In this document: piece by piece, positions 42,288 through 53,110 of the stretch
Layout: every line of letters begins with the position of its first letter
Numbering within the stretch: position 1 is the stretch's first letter
Source of the DNA: Multifurca ochricompacta
Taxonomy: Eukaryota > Basidiomycota > Agaricomycetes > Russulales > Russulaceae
Length of the DNA stretch: 64,000 nt
Assembly: GCA_022496185.1 (NCBI GenBank)
Contig: WTXG01000090.1
Span: 1-64,000 of the forward strand
Reading direction: 5' to 3'
Notes under the pieces: model-generated
Database searches by the model: none
The model's input: the letters and a program-made list of their open reading frames with translations, nothing else
Told to the model about the DNA's origin: nothing
Position numbers and translations under genes: made by a program

Positions 42288-42351
42288 TGCTTTCGCTGTG
42301 GGAGACAGGGGCCCTATGGTTTTCTACGAACACATGTTTGCCCCACAGATG
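42288..42351 (+). pseudogene. Third ORF of Gypsy D, third fragment
   Basis: The reading CFRCGRQGPYGFLRTHVCP is the fourth, Cx2Cx11HxC zinc motif of the third ORF. It is cut by a Copia solo LTR at AGATG. Confidence 0.85.
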
Positions 42352-42854
42352 TGTTGAACACAGAAGATGTTCGGTGATGCTTCAGGCATCAGGTGATTAG
42401 ATTAGCTGCTTTGTAGATTAGATTAGATTCCGGAGTTTCGGACTTTTACTATATCTTTATTACTTTCTTTCTCACATTCCGCAGTAGCTGACTGATGCAC
42501 CATGTAACATGTGATTTCTGTAGAGGCCAATGGCCTTTCTCCCTCATGTTTATTGTTTGGACTTTGTCTGGCACTTGTGGACTTATTCCCAGTGCACAGA
42601 CCATCCCTTCAAGAGTATATAAGGGTGTCTGTTTTGTCTCTTACACTTCAGAGTTGTCTTCTCCTCTGAAGTGTAAGTCCCATCTACTCTACTTACTACC
42701 TTACCTTTGACTAACTGTCTCTTGTAGATAACTTGTCTTTCTAGGTGTGTAGTATAGTGTAATAGAGTTGTCTTCTCCTCTGAAGTATAACTTGTCTTTC
42801 TAGCCTAACTCGCTAACCCTCTAGTCAGTATGCTGCGCACATGCCTGTTTCACA
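42352..42854 (+). mobile_element. Copia solo LTR (reference copy, 503 bp)
   Basis: TGTTGAACACAG...CTGTTTCACA with the perfect duplication AGATG (42347-42351; 42855-42859). This uninterrupted copy defines the family. It has a TATA box (gtatataagggtg near 42618) followed by two ACTTCAGAGT...CTCTGAAGTG inverted motifs. Confidence 0.92.
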
Positions 42855-42859
42855 AGATG

Positions 42860-42948
42860 AAGAAAAGGAGAACTATGATGCTGATCACTACACCGTAGCC
42901 AACGACTACCTCTCCTTGGTCCAGGATGATGATGGTATGCCAATCTAG
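42860..42948 (+). pseudogene. Third ORF of Gypsy D, C-terminal tail
   Basis: EKENYDADHYTV then ANDYLSLVQDDDGMPI and TAG. It matches the acidic tail of the third ORF in C (ADDYLELVQDDDG) and B (ADDYVDLVQDDDG). The conservation shows the tail is part of the protein. Confidence 0.85.
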
Positions 42949-42979
42949 CTGGCTCTGCTAGGACTTAGAGAGGGGGTAA

Positions 42980-43575
42980 TGTTACGAACCCCACTACATC
43001 ATCTCATTCCTTTTTCCCTTTCACATGGCATACTGTTTGGCCTCATTTGTCCTTTGTTGACTGCATTTATGACCTTCTTTGTACCTATTTGTCCCTTATC
43101 TCTGACTCATGCTGTGCTTATCTCTGACTTGTACATTACACAAGAACTCTTACGTATTTTCCCACCAGAATTGTGACTATACTGGATCCGTCTATGTATA
43201 TTCTCACCTGGCCCACCCTGATTCTATTCCCCATTCAGTCATACCATGACTTCATTGATACATTGAGTATGCTACTCCAATTTAGACTCCAACCTCTATT
43301 ACATATATAAGGCCTGTCTAGATAGCCTGTATGCCTTAGACTCAACTTCTTAATTGACTTGGTGCATTACCTTCTGGGTGATCTCAAAGACCCGACTTCT
43401 GAATTGTCTCAGTGCTTTTGGCACTTCTCCACTCACCAGTACTAAGGGATTAGCTCCTTGGTATTGACTTCTCACCTGACTTCTGTGTGCTTTAAAGACA
43501 GTACACACTTGACTTCATAGTTTTGCTACATGACTTCATCACACATCATGACAAATGCCCACACCAGGCATTACA
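42980..43575 (+). mobile_element. Gypsy D 3' LTR
   Basis: TGTTACGAACCCC...CCAGGCATTACA, 596 bp, preceded by a purine tract. The start and end correspond to the complemented ends of the B and C LTRs. The sequence after it (GGTGC) is within Copia E gag. Confidence 0.82.
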
Positions 43576-44186
43576 GGTGCGGCTTTGTTGAGTGAGGCGG
43601 AACCACCGGATTGACGACCTTCCTCATTCAGAATCCACTCTTGGATAGTCTGAGGGGTAAGATCCTTCGGCGATCCAGATGCTAAAATGGTGGATGCAAC
43701 AGTGGAATATGATTTGGGAAGTGCTTTAATCAGGATGAAACTAAACTGGAGATCTGAAATCTCCATCTCGTTGTTTTTGAGTGTGACATGGGCATCATTG
43801 AGTTTCTGCAATTGTGGGAGCATGGGGGAGGACTCATCCAGCACGGTGCCAGTGAGGGCAGACCAAGTGTTGAAAGCAGACATGGATCCAACTCCCCCAT
43901 AGATGCATTTGAGCTTGTCCCATTTTGCTTTACATGTGACAAACTTAGTATCATCTGCCATGGCTGTCCAGACATCCTTCTGAGCATAGAGCTCGAGGAT
44001 TGCTAAGAGAATGCCTTCAGTAGCCTCCCAGTCAGCAGGAGGGCTAGCAGGCTTGTCTTCAAGCAGGTGGTTCTGGATGCCATTCAAATGGAACAGGGCC
44101 ATCATTCGCACTGACCAGACTGGCCAGTTCTATCCATCTAGGATCTCGATTGCAGCAGAGGGTGGGAAAGTAAATGCAGGTGCCAT
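43576..44186 (-). pseudogene. Copia E gag N-terminal part
   Basis: The reading starts MAPAFTFPPSAAIEILDG, has a TAG at 44130-44132, then NWPVWSVRMMALFHLNGIQ, AMADDTKFVTCKAKWDKLK and FSFILIKALPKSYSTV. This is the gag-polypeptide (UBN2-like) pattern of Copia elements: DGxNWxxW near the start, then helical capsid-like sequence. Element D interrupts it before the zinc knuckle, and the rest of this Copia is not found in the window. Confidence 0.85.
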
Positions 44187-44533
44187 GGTGCGTGTAAGCA
44201 ATGATTTCCAATCTGGGTAGAGGAGCTGTCAGACCCAGATCGTGAAGACCGATCAAGTCCTGATGTATCCAACTGTATGCTCTGAACCGCAAAGGGTCCA
44301 GTCCCAATTAGGGATTGCTCACATGTGCTTCAGCGTTGCCATGCTCCATTGCACAGCTCATGCGAAGCCCAGTGAGGGGCCCAGTCTACACTGATCCACT
44401 GGTTCCAGGGACCAGGGAATAGGACTACAAAAGAACAGAGGCTTGCCTTATCAGGAGATGCAAAAATGTGTGAATTACTGAGTAAGGAAGCTTGTGTATG
44501 AAATTTGATCTTCTTCTGGATTAATTCAGTTAT

Positions 44534-44553
44534 GGCCAGGGCCCATAACCTAA
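44534..44553 (-). promoter_or_regulatory. Copia E primer-binding site
   Basis: Directly inside the 5' LTR the minus strand reads TTAGGTTATGGGCCC. This matches the primer-binding site known from Drosophila copia, which is primed by an internal fragment of initiator methionine tRNA. The position and match support half-tRNA priming here. Confidence 0.7.
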
Positions 44554-44845
44554 TGAACACAGCCTGAGGTTAGATAATCCAAACTACCTAGAATGGTAGT
44601 TATAATTCAGTTATGATGGTCAGAACTGAAGTGAACCATACAGTGAGAGTGTCTTTAAATACTGTAAAAGAGTGTGCTTATAGTAACTGAGACAATAAAG
44701 GATTGTGTCTAATCAAGTAAGGTATCAAGGTATTCACAGGAAGATGAAACACAGTCCTAGTGCTACTGCACAAGACACAACTTGCTTGTTAGTACTGCAC
44801 ACTTAGCGATTGATCCGACCTGGCCATATTGATCCATTTCTGACA
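44554..44845 (-). mobile_element. Copia E 5' LTR (292 bp)
   Basis: Plus-strand ends are TGAACACAGCC and TTTCTGACA. In reverse complement it aligns with the TGTTGAGCC LTRs at 10923 and 60056 through the AATGGATCA...GGCC...CGGATCA block and a tacagtatttaaa box. It is followed on the minus strand by the primer-binding site and gag. Confidence 0.78.
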
Positions 44846-45248
44846 CCTTGCCCCTTGCCCGCCCCCTTGCCCATACGGGGACAGGTTCATGGCCTGTCCA
44901 TCTCTGGATGCAACTCGCATGCAATTCACAGTCCTTCCTGATGTGCGCCACCTAACCCTACGCAGACAATTGAAGTGGAGCAGCTGCTAAAACTCTTAGG
45001 ATGACGAAGTATGGCACATGGCACGATATATGTGAGAGGAAAGGGAGCAGAAGTGTAATGGACATGAGAGCCACCATCACTAGAATTATTTACTGGCCCA
45101 TTATCCACAGCTTATAAACTCCCATTTTTCGCATTTTACTCAAGATGGCATTTACGCGAAGGCTTAATAACGCTGGCACGTACAACTTCACACGAACGGT
45201 ATAGATATTTCATTCATTTCATATATAGCACATGGCAAAGTCAACACG
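44846..45248. other. Intergenic, 3' of DUF6535 gene
   Basis: No gene is recognised. The part at about 45135-45248 is the duplicated 3' flank also seen at 9303-9487; the rest is unassigned. Confidence 0.5.
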
Positions 45249-48063
45249 CTACACCTCAACCTTATCAGTATTTTCGGAGAGTGAACCATGAATTCCATCA
45301 GGGGAACCAGATGAAACTTTATTTTCCTCCTCAGAAGCCGACATAGTTAACTGAAGTGGATGAATGGGTGCCTCGATTGGAGTGGGAACAATGTGGTTCT
45401 GAGAGTTGCCATACACTCCAACAACTGCTGCATCATTTTCTGTTCTGTCTGGGTCAGAAGTAAATGCCTCTTGTTGAGCAGCGACGGAAAATGCGGTGGC
45501 CAAGTTTGAGGAAAGAGATATCTGTCCAGAAGGCATATGAGCAGATTGGATCACCGAAGAGTTTGAAGGTGTTCGCATGTTCGCACGAATTGTGTTGCTG
45601 GGAATAGAAACTGGGAAAGATAAAGGCGGTGTATCAGTGGTGAAGGAAGGAGGGATGCTGGTTCGTTCCTCAGCTTGTTGATGAACAATGGTGTCATTGG
45701 ACATGGGACTAGATGCGAGCGGAACAAGGGAGGGAGAGGCTGCCTGAGTGGAATGAAGTATCAAGTTGGTGGTCAAGGTATCAGCAATTCCTTGTATTAC
45801 ATTAGCGATGGGAGAATCCAAGGAAGTGCCATGAAGGTGGTGAGTTCCAATATTCATACCGGTGCCAAGAATGGTCGAATAGGATGATGTGTCTGCCGTG
45901 GTAAAGCTTTGCTGAACTGTCATCCCTTTGTCAGTTGAAGTATTGCCCATTAGGTGTGCATCGATTTGTTCTAGATTCTGGAGATGCGAGGATGGTAGAT
46001 CAGGATCAGGTGAGCCAGAAAGGGGGACAGGGGTGGGAACGGGGCCATGGTGAGGTGGGATAGCGGCGGACAAGGTGTCGGAGGCGTGAGGAGTTGAATG
46101 GGAACGATGTTCTTCGGTGTTGCACAAAGGATACAAGGATAGATCATAAATATATGAGTGAGCATCCAAGTCTGTGCCTTGATGTAAAGCGACGTAAAGA
46201 TGTCGGATTTCGTAAAGGATTCTAAGACATTTGATGTGACCAACCTCAGAATTCAGCGCTTCTCGAACAATTTGATTCCGCAGATCACAGAAGTCATGTT
46301 GCAATCCAGGAAGTGCATTTTGTATATCAAATTTGGAAACTGAAGAAAGAGTCTCGTTCGCCGCCCGATTATGGTAGCCATCCTCTGAACGGAAACGAAG
46401 TATATCCCAAGTAATGTGGAGCAAATTGGCAAGGAATATACTATCTCCGTGCGCAAGATAGTTTTCAACCTCTGATTTCGAGACACCCAATTGCTTAGTA
46501 ACCAGTTTGAACCAACGATCATCACGATCCTTTGATCTTGCTATGATCTTCGAAATCGCCCATTTCGAACAGTCAGCAACGAACGGGTCATTGTATGTAG
46601 CTCCATTCAGCAAGAGGCCCAACTCGACAGATCTAAAGAATCCATCTTGATCGCGCCATAAAGCCAGGTCAACGATGTCATTGCTGATAGGAAGGCACTC
46701 GGGTTTTTGTCCCATGGCCACCTCGAATATGACCATCCGTCGCTGTTTGACGGACTCATCGACCAGGTTTGATGTCCATGTACGCTGCATTAGTCCAATT
46801 AAAGATTTAGACATCTTCTCACTGTCTGGGGCATTGAAAGCTTGCTGAGGCTCCCAGACAACTCTTGATTGGAAAAAGCCAGGGATGCCCGCAAAGAACT
46901 GCTCCAGTTCATGATCTTCATCAGAGCATTCAAGTGTCCACATCAACGCACGACCGTCAATCTCTGATGACAGCTTTAAAGCAGTTTGTTCCACCGTCTT
47001 CTCCAGACCATCTGAGAGCCAATGCCAACAGTACCGCTGGAGCGGATACATCCAACGCATCACAGACCAACTCAAACATATGAATGACCCAATGAGCCTG
47101 AGAATGAAGAGGAATATAAGTGAAATGGTGGCAAAAAGTAAACATGCCAATGACGAAAGCGGCGAATAATAGGGACTATCATGTCGAAAGAAGGGCATCA
47201 ACGTGATGCATCCGTATATTGCTGCGCAGAGCGCAACCCACAAAGCCACTGCTCTGAAGATTGTGTGGTCGATATTGAATAGAAAGATGAGAAGGCCAGC
47301 GAAAAAGAGAAAAAGGGAAAGATGTAGAAGTGCTGGCAGGGCATCAACTACCCATGGGAGGTGTAACTTGTCCACACCTTCAGCAAAGAATGTACGAATC
47401 TGAGCTCGCTTGTGTGGTGCATATCGTGGCTGAGTAACCTTGATATATCGACGCGCCCATTGCTGTAGCAGTGTTGCCAGCATTGCACAAGTAAGACTTA
47501 TAACGAAGCTCAAGAACCAAAGTGCGTTGACCCAAACTGCATATTTCGGTGGAGAGAATGCCGGCGGATTAGCCAGAGTGAGAGGAGTAGGTGCTTGAGT
47601 TGTGCTGGCATTGGAAATGACTTTGTAGATACTCTGTAAGTAGAATGCCGAGGTATCCTGGGGGTTAGGGCGGATGTCCTGGATGGACACGGCAAGTAAT
47701 GCTGCAACTCTGGCAGAGAATAGACCAGTCTGCAAGGCTTAAGGTGTATCACACAGAGAGTGGTAATGTGACTCACGAAAATCAGCATCCCATCAGCGTC
47801 CGCTGCCCAACGCTCGGCCATCTTCTTATCTTCATCCATTGCCAAGTTAAGATACATGGAAAAAATTGGACCAGAGCTATCTGCAAAGGTGGACTCCCCC
47901 TTCGACGTCTGATTTTGTGCTAGCGGAGGCAGGTAACCACCACGACCTATACACGTGGATAAACAAGCATAGGACAATATTGACTGGGGGGTAACCTACC
48001 TGTGTTAGTCCCTTCCTCGGGTCCAGGTTCGACATCATCCACGCGACTAGCATTTGGAGGCAT
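45249..48063 (-). CDS. DUF6535-family membrane protein, three exons
   Basis: Three exons: 48063-48000, 47946-47777 and 47729-45249, with introns of 53 and 47 nt (GTAGGT...TATAG; GTGAGT...GCAG). They join in frame to 904 aa starting MPPNASRVDD. The N-terminal half is a DUF6535 domain (MYLNLAMDEDKKMAERW; ADADGMLIFTGLFSARVAAL; LTCAMLATLLQQWARRY). Four or so membrane segments lie at LWFLSFVISL, LLHLSLFLFFAGLLIFL, WVALCAAIYGCITL and LLFATISLIFLFIL. A soluble helical region (ALMWTLECSDEDHELEQFF) and a long Ser/Pro/Thr-rich tail follow. The family is common in Agaricomycetes and of unknown function. This is the best candidate host gene in the window. Confidence 0.88.
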
Positions 48064-48239
48064 TGACGGGAGAAGAAATTTAAGTATTTGGTAGGTCTTC
48101 ACTACCAGGAGGTTAAAGAACAAGAGTGCCGCATGTACACCTCCCCTTGAGGTTGATATAAATAACAAGCGCCAACTTTGCATCGTGGTAGCCATGTGCA
48201 CTGGTGAACTTGAACTAAAAGGTGTGACCGAAATAATTT

Positions 48240-48680
48240 GTCAAATCGGGAGGAGCACACGAAGTTCGTCAATGCGCACTACACCGTATGATGGCCCACG
48301 TGTACAAGTGGGTGTGGGAGGAGTATGTGCTTGAGTTGTGCTGGCATTGGAAATGACTTGGTAGATACTCTGTAAGTAGAATGCCGAGGTATCCTGGGAA
48401 TTTGGGCGGATGTCCTGGATAGACACGGCAAGTAATGCTGCAACTCCGGCAGAGAATAGACCAGTCTGCGAGGCTTAAGGTGTGTCACATAGAGAGTGGT
48501 AATGTGACTCACGAAAACGAGGATCCCATCTGCATCGGCTTTTCAACTCTCTGCCGCTTTCTCGTCTTGTTCCTTTGCAAGATTTAGATACATGCTAAAT
48601 GTTGGTCCAGAGCTATCGGCAAAGGTGGACTCCCCCATCGACGACTGATTTTGTGCTGGGTAATGATGGTGGCCTGTACA
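48240..48680 (-). pseudogene. Tandem DUF6535 fragment (exons 2-3 start)
   Basis: The minus strand repeats the middle of the neighbouring gene: ESTFADSSGPTFSMYLNLA, then a TGA where the gene has a Trp codon, KADADGILVF, the same intron with GTGAGT, and TGLFSAGVAALLAVSIQDI to ASTTQAHTPPTP. It ends abruptly at 48240, where unrelated sequence begins. It lacks both ends and is a partial tandem duplicate. Confidence 0.82.
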
Positions 48681-48887
48681 AGGTAGGCGAACTGTCCTGG
48701 ATGCGCATTTTTGGCATCCCGGACCGATTGAAAACCATCCTGAGGGCATCACGCGATTGCGTGTCTTGCAAAGTCGACCTTCTTAGACTTAGATAAGATA
48801 AGGAGGAGTTCGGACCGATCTGACCCGGTCCACGTGATGTAAAGTAGTCGCTGCCCTACACAGCAATGGACACTGATAGATACACGC
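48681..48887. other. Non-coding, short repeat remnants
   Basis: No gene is seen. A gtagtcgctgcccyaya...tacacgcgg stretch just before the LINE resembles part of the hAT-like element (about 12455-12500), and the TCGGACCGATCT at about 48811 is mirrored at 56646-56657 beyond the LINE. The LINE may therefore have landed in an older small inverted-repeat element. Confidence 0.4.
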
Positions 48888-49145
48888 GGCCATTGTTTTG
48901 TTTTTTTTTTTTTTTGAACTCGAGTTTATTGACGCACTTGCGGGACTCAGCCCAATCGCGCGGCTACATCAGGTACAATGTAACTACTGTGGGGGTGTAC
49001 ATGGAGACGCCGTATCTACGGGGACAGGCTAAGTGGCAAACTCTAAGAGAAAAGCCAGGGAGAATGTACGTGGAGTGGCCGTCCGAGAAAGAGACCGTTC
49101 AGAGTAAGAGAACACTTACAATGTCCAAAGTGTGTGGGAGGCCCT

Positions 49146-52100
49146 TCAGGGTGGTTCCCGCGGGCGCCGTGCAGCAATGGGCTTGAAGAAAGCCCCCGAC
49201 TTCTGGATGAACTCCAGGAGCTGTGTGACGCGGGTGCGATGATTGAATATCTCGACCCAGGTAAGCTCATCAAAGAGTGAGCCGCGGTCCATGTCGCATT
49301 CCGTCCGAGATTGGGCGTGTAATGGACAGTCTAGGGCGACGTGATTGAAGGTCGCAGGGGTAACGCCGTCGCAGTGGCAGAGACGATCAGCCTCAGGGCG
49401 GGAAGAGAAAAAACGCTCGTGGTACTCCGCGATAAAAGCGTGGCCCGTGGCCAGCTGGAAGGCTGTGGAGACCGTGTGGCGAGTGAAGGGGTTTTCTTTG
49501 CATTTGGCCGTGGCTGCTGACCAAAGAGGGTGGTTGCCCCCTGTGGGGGGGCCTCAGATGGAGATGGAGTACGCGCGGTGGGCAGACTGGGTTTCCGCGT
49601 CGGTAGCTCGTGAGCGGAGCCACTCGTCCCGCCAGTTGTCATATGCGCGGAGGCGGGAGAGGGCGCGCCATTGGAGTGGGGAAGGGGGGTCGTCCACGTC
49701 CCGGAGGGGGTGGAGGCGTCGTGCACGGTCCGTGGCTTTGGGGGCTGCGGCTGAGGCCCGATAGCGAGGGGAGGGAGGGCACCACATGAACGTGATGTCG
49801 GTGAGGGGATGATCTGCAAGCAATTGAGCTAAGGCATGATGGCAAGAGATGAAGTCACCGGTGAATCGGCGGGGTTCGCGTGTCCGCAAGCCTGCCAGGG
49901 CCGAGCTAGACGAGCACGTAACGACAAGGCGGGGGGCCAATGTGCGGCCGTGGAAGAACGACTGGAGCCACTGGATGGTGCGACTAAGGGCAAACAAGTC
50001 AAGGTCTGACTTGATGCCCCCTGTGCCCCTGACCCAGTGGTTCGTCGTTTCGCCGGAGTCGTCCATGAGGACGGCGGCAGCGGCTCCAACGAGTCGGTTG
50101 TCGACGCGTTTAGCTCGGGATAAGGCAGATGAAGCGTGGCAGAGAAAGACATCAGCGCGAGGCAGAGCGATCAGTGCGGCAACTTCATCGAGACGTACTT
50201 TGGGGGGGCAGGTTCCCACGAAATGGAGGAACGTGCCCCAGGAAGGTAATTCCCATGGTGCAAAGGCCAGTACGTCGGGTGAGCCAGCAAGGGGCGGCAC
50301 CCGTGAAGCTAATGCTTGCAGTGGGGAGAGGCGACGAGGCACAGTAGGAGAGGGGGTGGTCGAGGTGCGACGTCGACGTGGGTGGAGGAGGTTGTTGTCC
50401 AGGGGGCCGCGGAGGCGCTGGATAGGTTGGGAGAGAGTGGGGAGGGACGCATACCTGAGAGCCGTAGTATCCGCCAACTTCTCAACAAACTGTTTCATTG
50501 GAAGAACCCGGACGAGTTCGTGTAGTGGGCCTTGTGGGGCTGTGTGGAAGGAGCCGGTGATTTTGTGAACCATGGCGTTCGAAACGAGTTGGAGACGTTT
50601 GAGGAGGGCCGGGGCCTGTCGAGTATGGACCCAGAGCTGGGAGCCATATGTCAGGACCGGGAGGCATACTGCGTTGAGGACAAGCCTCCAATTCTTGGTG
50701 GAGAGTCCCCGCTCAGAGTTACCCAGCAGTTGGAGGGCGCGTAAGGAGGCACGTGCTCTGCGGCACATGATATCTACATGTGGTCGCCAGGACAAAGAAG
50801 GAGTAAAAAGAAACCCAGATATCGCACCTGGGCCCCCGCCTTGACTTCGAAGTCAGGCGCGTCGTGGCAGGGGAGGGAGATAGAGCATGGGGGAAGGTTC
50901 CACGTGCGCGCGTGGGAGAAAAAGAGGGCCTCGGTCTTTGCAGGGTCAGCAGACATGCCCGCGCGGAGTAGCCACTCCATGACAAGGGTGTAATGGTGTC
51001 GTAAGGAAGCAACGACCTCGTCCCATGTGGGGGCCCAAGTGAAGAGGAGGCCGTCATCAACGTACATTGACAGACGGCAGCCAGTCCACGAGGAGGCCAG
51101 GTGGAGTAGGGGGGCCGCATACAGCGTGGCCAGGACAGGTGAGATCGGCGAACCTTGAGGGGTGCCAATCATGGTATCGTGAGGAGGACCCGTCTGGCCA
51201 TTGAAGGACAAACAGGCCGAGCGGCCAGTGAGGAAGCTGTGAACCCATGACACCACTTGGGGTGGGTAGCCTAGCCGAGCGAGAACCGCGGAGCATCTGG
51301 AAGGGTGGACGTGATCGAAAAACCCTGAGACGTCAAACAAGACCATGCCGCAGACCATGCCAGAAGCCTGGACCCTGGTAACGTCATGGACCAATGATAA
51401 AGCCGAGTCTAGGCAACATGAGTTAGACCTGGCACCGAATTGAGTGGACGGCAGTGTGCCGTAACGATCAATGTCAGACGTAAGGCGTTTAGCGAGCGCC
51501 TTGTCCAACAGTTTGCCCATCGTCTCAAGGAGGGAGATGGGTCGGTGCGCTTTAGCCAAGCTGTAGTCAGGGCGAGCGGGTTTCGGGAGAACCACCATGA
51601 GGGCGCGCTTCCAGGGTGGAGGGACATGTCCGAGGGCGACAGAGCCGTTGAACAAAGCCGTGAGATGATCCTGGATGATCAGCCAGGCCCATTTGAGTAT
51701 GCGCCAGTTGAGCTTGGAGAGCCCAGGGGCAGACTTGGAGGAGGTGCAGCGGAGAAGGTCCGCGATTTCGTCCGGGGTGAACGGAGTCCAGGTCCTGGTG
51801 GGGAATTGGGGCGGGTCATCCTCAAAGGCAGGAGGGACAGGCGTGGATTCAGAGCCAAAGAATTGGGCAACGAAGACCTCTTCAATGGCCGGTCTATCCC
51901 AAAGGAGTTGTCCTCCAGGGCGGCGAATGGCAGGGACTATCGAGATGCGGCGACCGTGTCTCCAGGCGGCAACATCCCAGACATCCTGGGTGGCAATGGC
52001 CTTGTTCGTCCAGGCGAATTTGGCAGCCCGGATCTCCTTCCGGAGGGATATGGCCGCATTAGCTTTGGCGGCAGGGTCACGGCGAGAGCGGCATAAGGCG

Positions 52101-53110
52101 GAGACAGCCTGGGTGCAGGCAGGGTTCCACCATTTGGTGCGTTTGGCGCGAGGCGAAGATGAAACGGCCAGGTGGATATCCGAGACCGTGAGAAGTGCGT
52201 CCAGCAGCTGTTCGGCAAAGAGGTCGACAGCACCAGGCGAGTCCAGGGCCGGAATGGGAGGGAGGGAGAGCTCAAGGTGATCACGCCAAGCAGTAAGGGT
52301 GTCGTCAGAGACCTCGGTGACGTAGGACTTGACGGCAGGAGCCGGGGCTAGTGAAAGGAGAGAGTGCTGCCAGGAGAACCGAAGGCCAGCGTGGTCAGAG
52401 CCAAGGCCTGCCGACCAGTCAAGAGTGACCGGCGAGAGAGAGCCGCCAAGGCGTAGGGACTGGGAGACCCAGACCAAGTCTAGAACATTACCCTCATGGT
52501 TGGGCGCGCAGCGGGTCACAATGCCTGGGACCGAGGCCAACATAAGACCCTGATCAGAAGTCCAGTCTAGGAAAGCTGAGGCAAGGGGGGAAGTGGGAGT
52601 GGGAGAGCCAGGCAGGGCCCAATCTGGGTGGTGAAGGTTGAAGTCCCCAGCTAAGACAGTCGGTGTGTCATCCAAAGTCAGCGCAAGGAGCGCGCGGAGG
52701 GCAGACGGGTCCCGGACGTCATTATAGAAGGAGATGATGCGGAGGAGACGATCTTGGATCCACAGGTCTCCAACGAGGACGCACGGGTGCGCACAGATGT
52801 CATGCCGAGTCTCGAACTGGGCAGGGAAAAGAGTGTCAGTGTGAGATGGTAGGAAACGTCTCACATAGATAAGGGTCTTCGCACGGGTCTGGGCCGGCAG
52901 CGAAGGGTAGAAGAAAGTCCAGCTAGGGTGGGCTGGGGCACCGAGGGTATCCTGACCGTCGGGAAGAGTATCGGAACGCGAGACGCCGATTCGGCCAAAC
53001 CAGGGCTCGTGAACCAAAAGAATGTGATCCTGTCTATTAGTGTTCAGCACAGCGTGCAGGTTCACGTTACTGTGCTGTATGTTGAGGCTCAGGATGGAGC
53101 ACTCAGACAT
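49146..53110 (-). pseudogene. LINE ORF2: endonuclease, RT, RNase H-like, knuckle
   Basis: About 1320 codons with two lesions. Endonuclease: ILSLNIQHSN, LLVHEPWFG, LAGDFNLHHPDW and GSDHAGL carry the expected Asn, Glu, Asp and His. RT: ALMVVLPKP, FDVSGFFDHVHP, GTPQGSPISPVL and the catalytic YVDD at 51053-51064. A single-base loss in a T-run near 50805 shifts the frame after VRYLGF. The next part is RNase H-like (50190-49760), but the usual TDGS and SDS motifs read HASS and CSSS. A TGA at 49554-49556 follows RAYSISI. The end carries CHCDGVTPATFNHVALDC and stops at 49146-49148. With both lesions, autonomous activity is unlikely. Confidence 0.92.
53103..53110 (-). promoter_or_regulatory. ORF1-ORF2 overlap (stop-restart site)
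   Basis: On the minus strand ATGTCTGA holds both the ORF2 start codon and the ORF1 stop codon in another frame. Such overlaps allow translation of ORF2 by termination and reinitiation; the mechanism is inferred here. Confidence 0.6.

Larger units (their letters stand above)
37703..43575 (+). mobile_element. Gypsy element D, 3' end, with four nested LTRs
   Basis: The remnant keeps the last 110 or so codons of the third ORF, a purine tract (agagagggggtaa) and the 3' LTR (42980-43575). Into the ORF have gone a Copia LTR (37826-40205), itself holding a Gypsy LTR that holds a third LTR; a Gypsy LTR (40268-42282) holding a hAT-like element; and a second Copia LTR (42352-42854). Each has its own target duplication. 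D in turn lies in the gag of Copia E. Confidence 0.85.
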
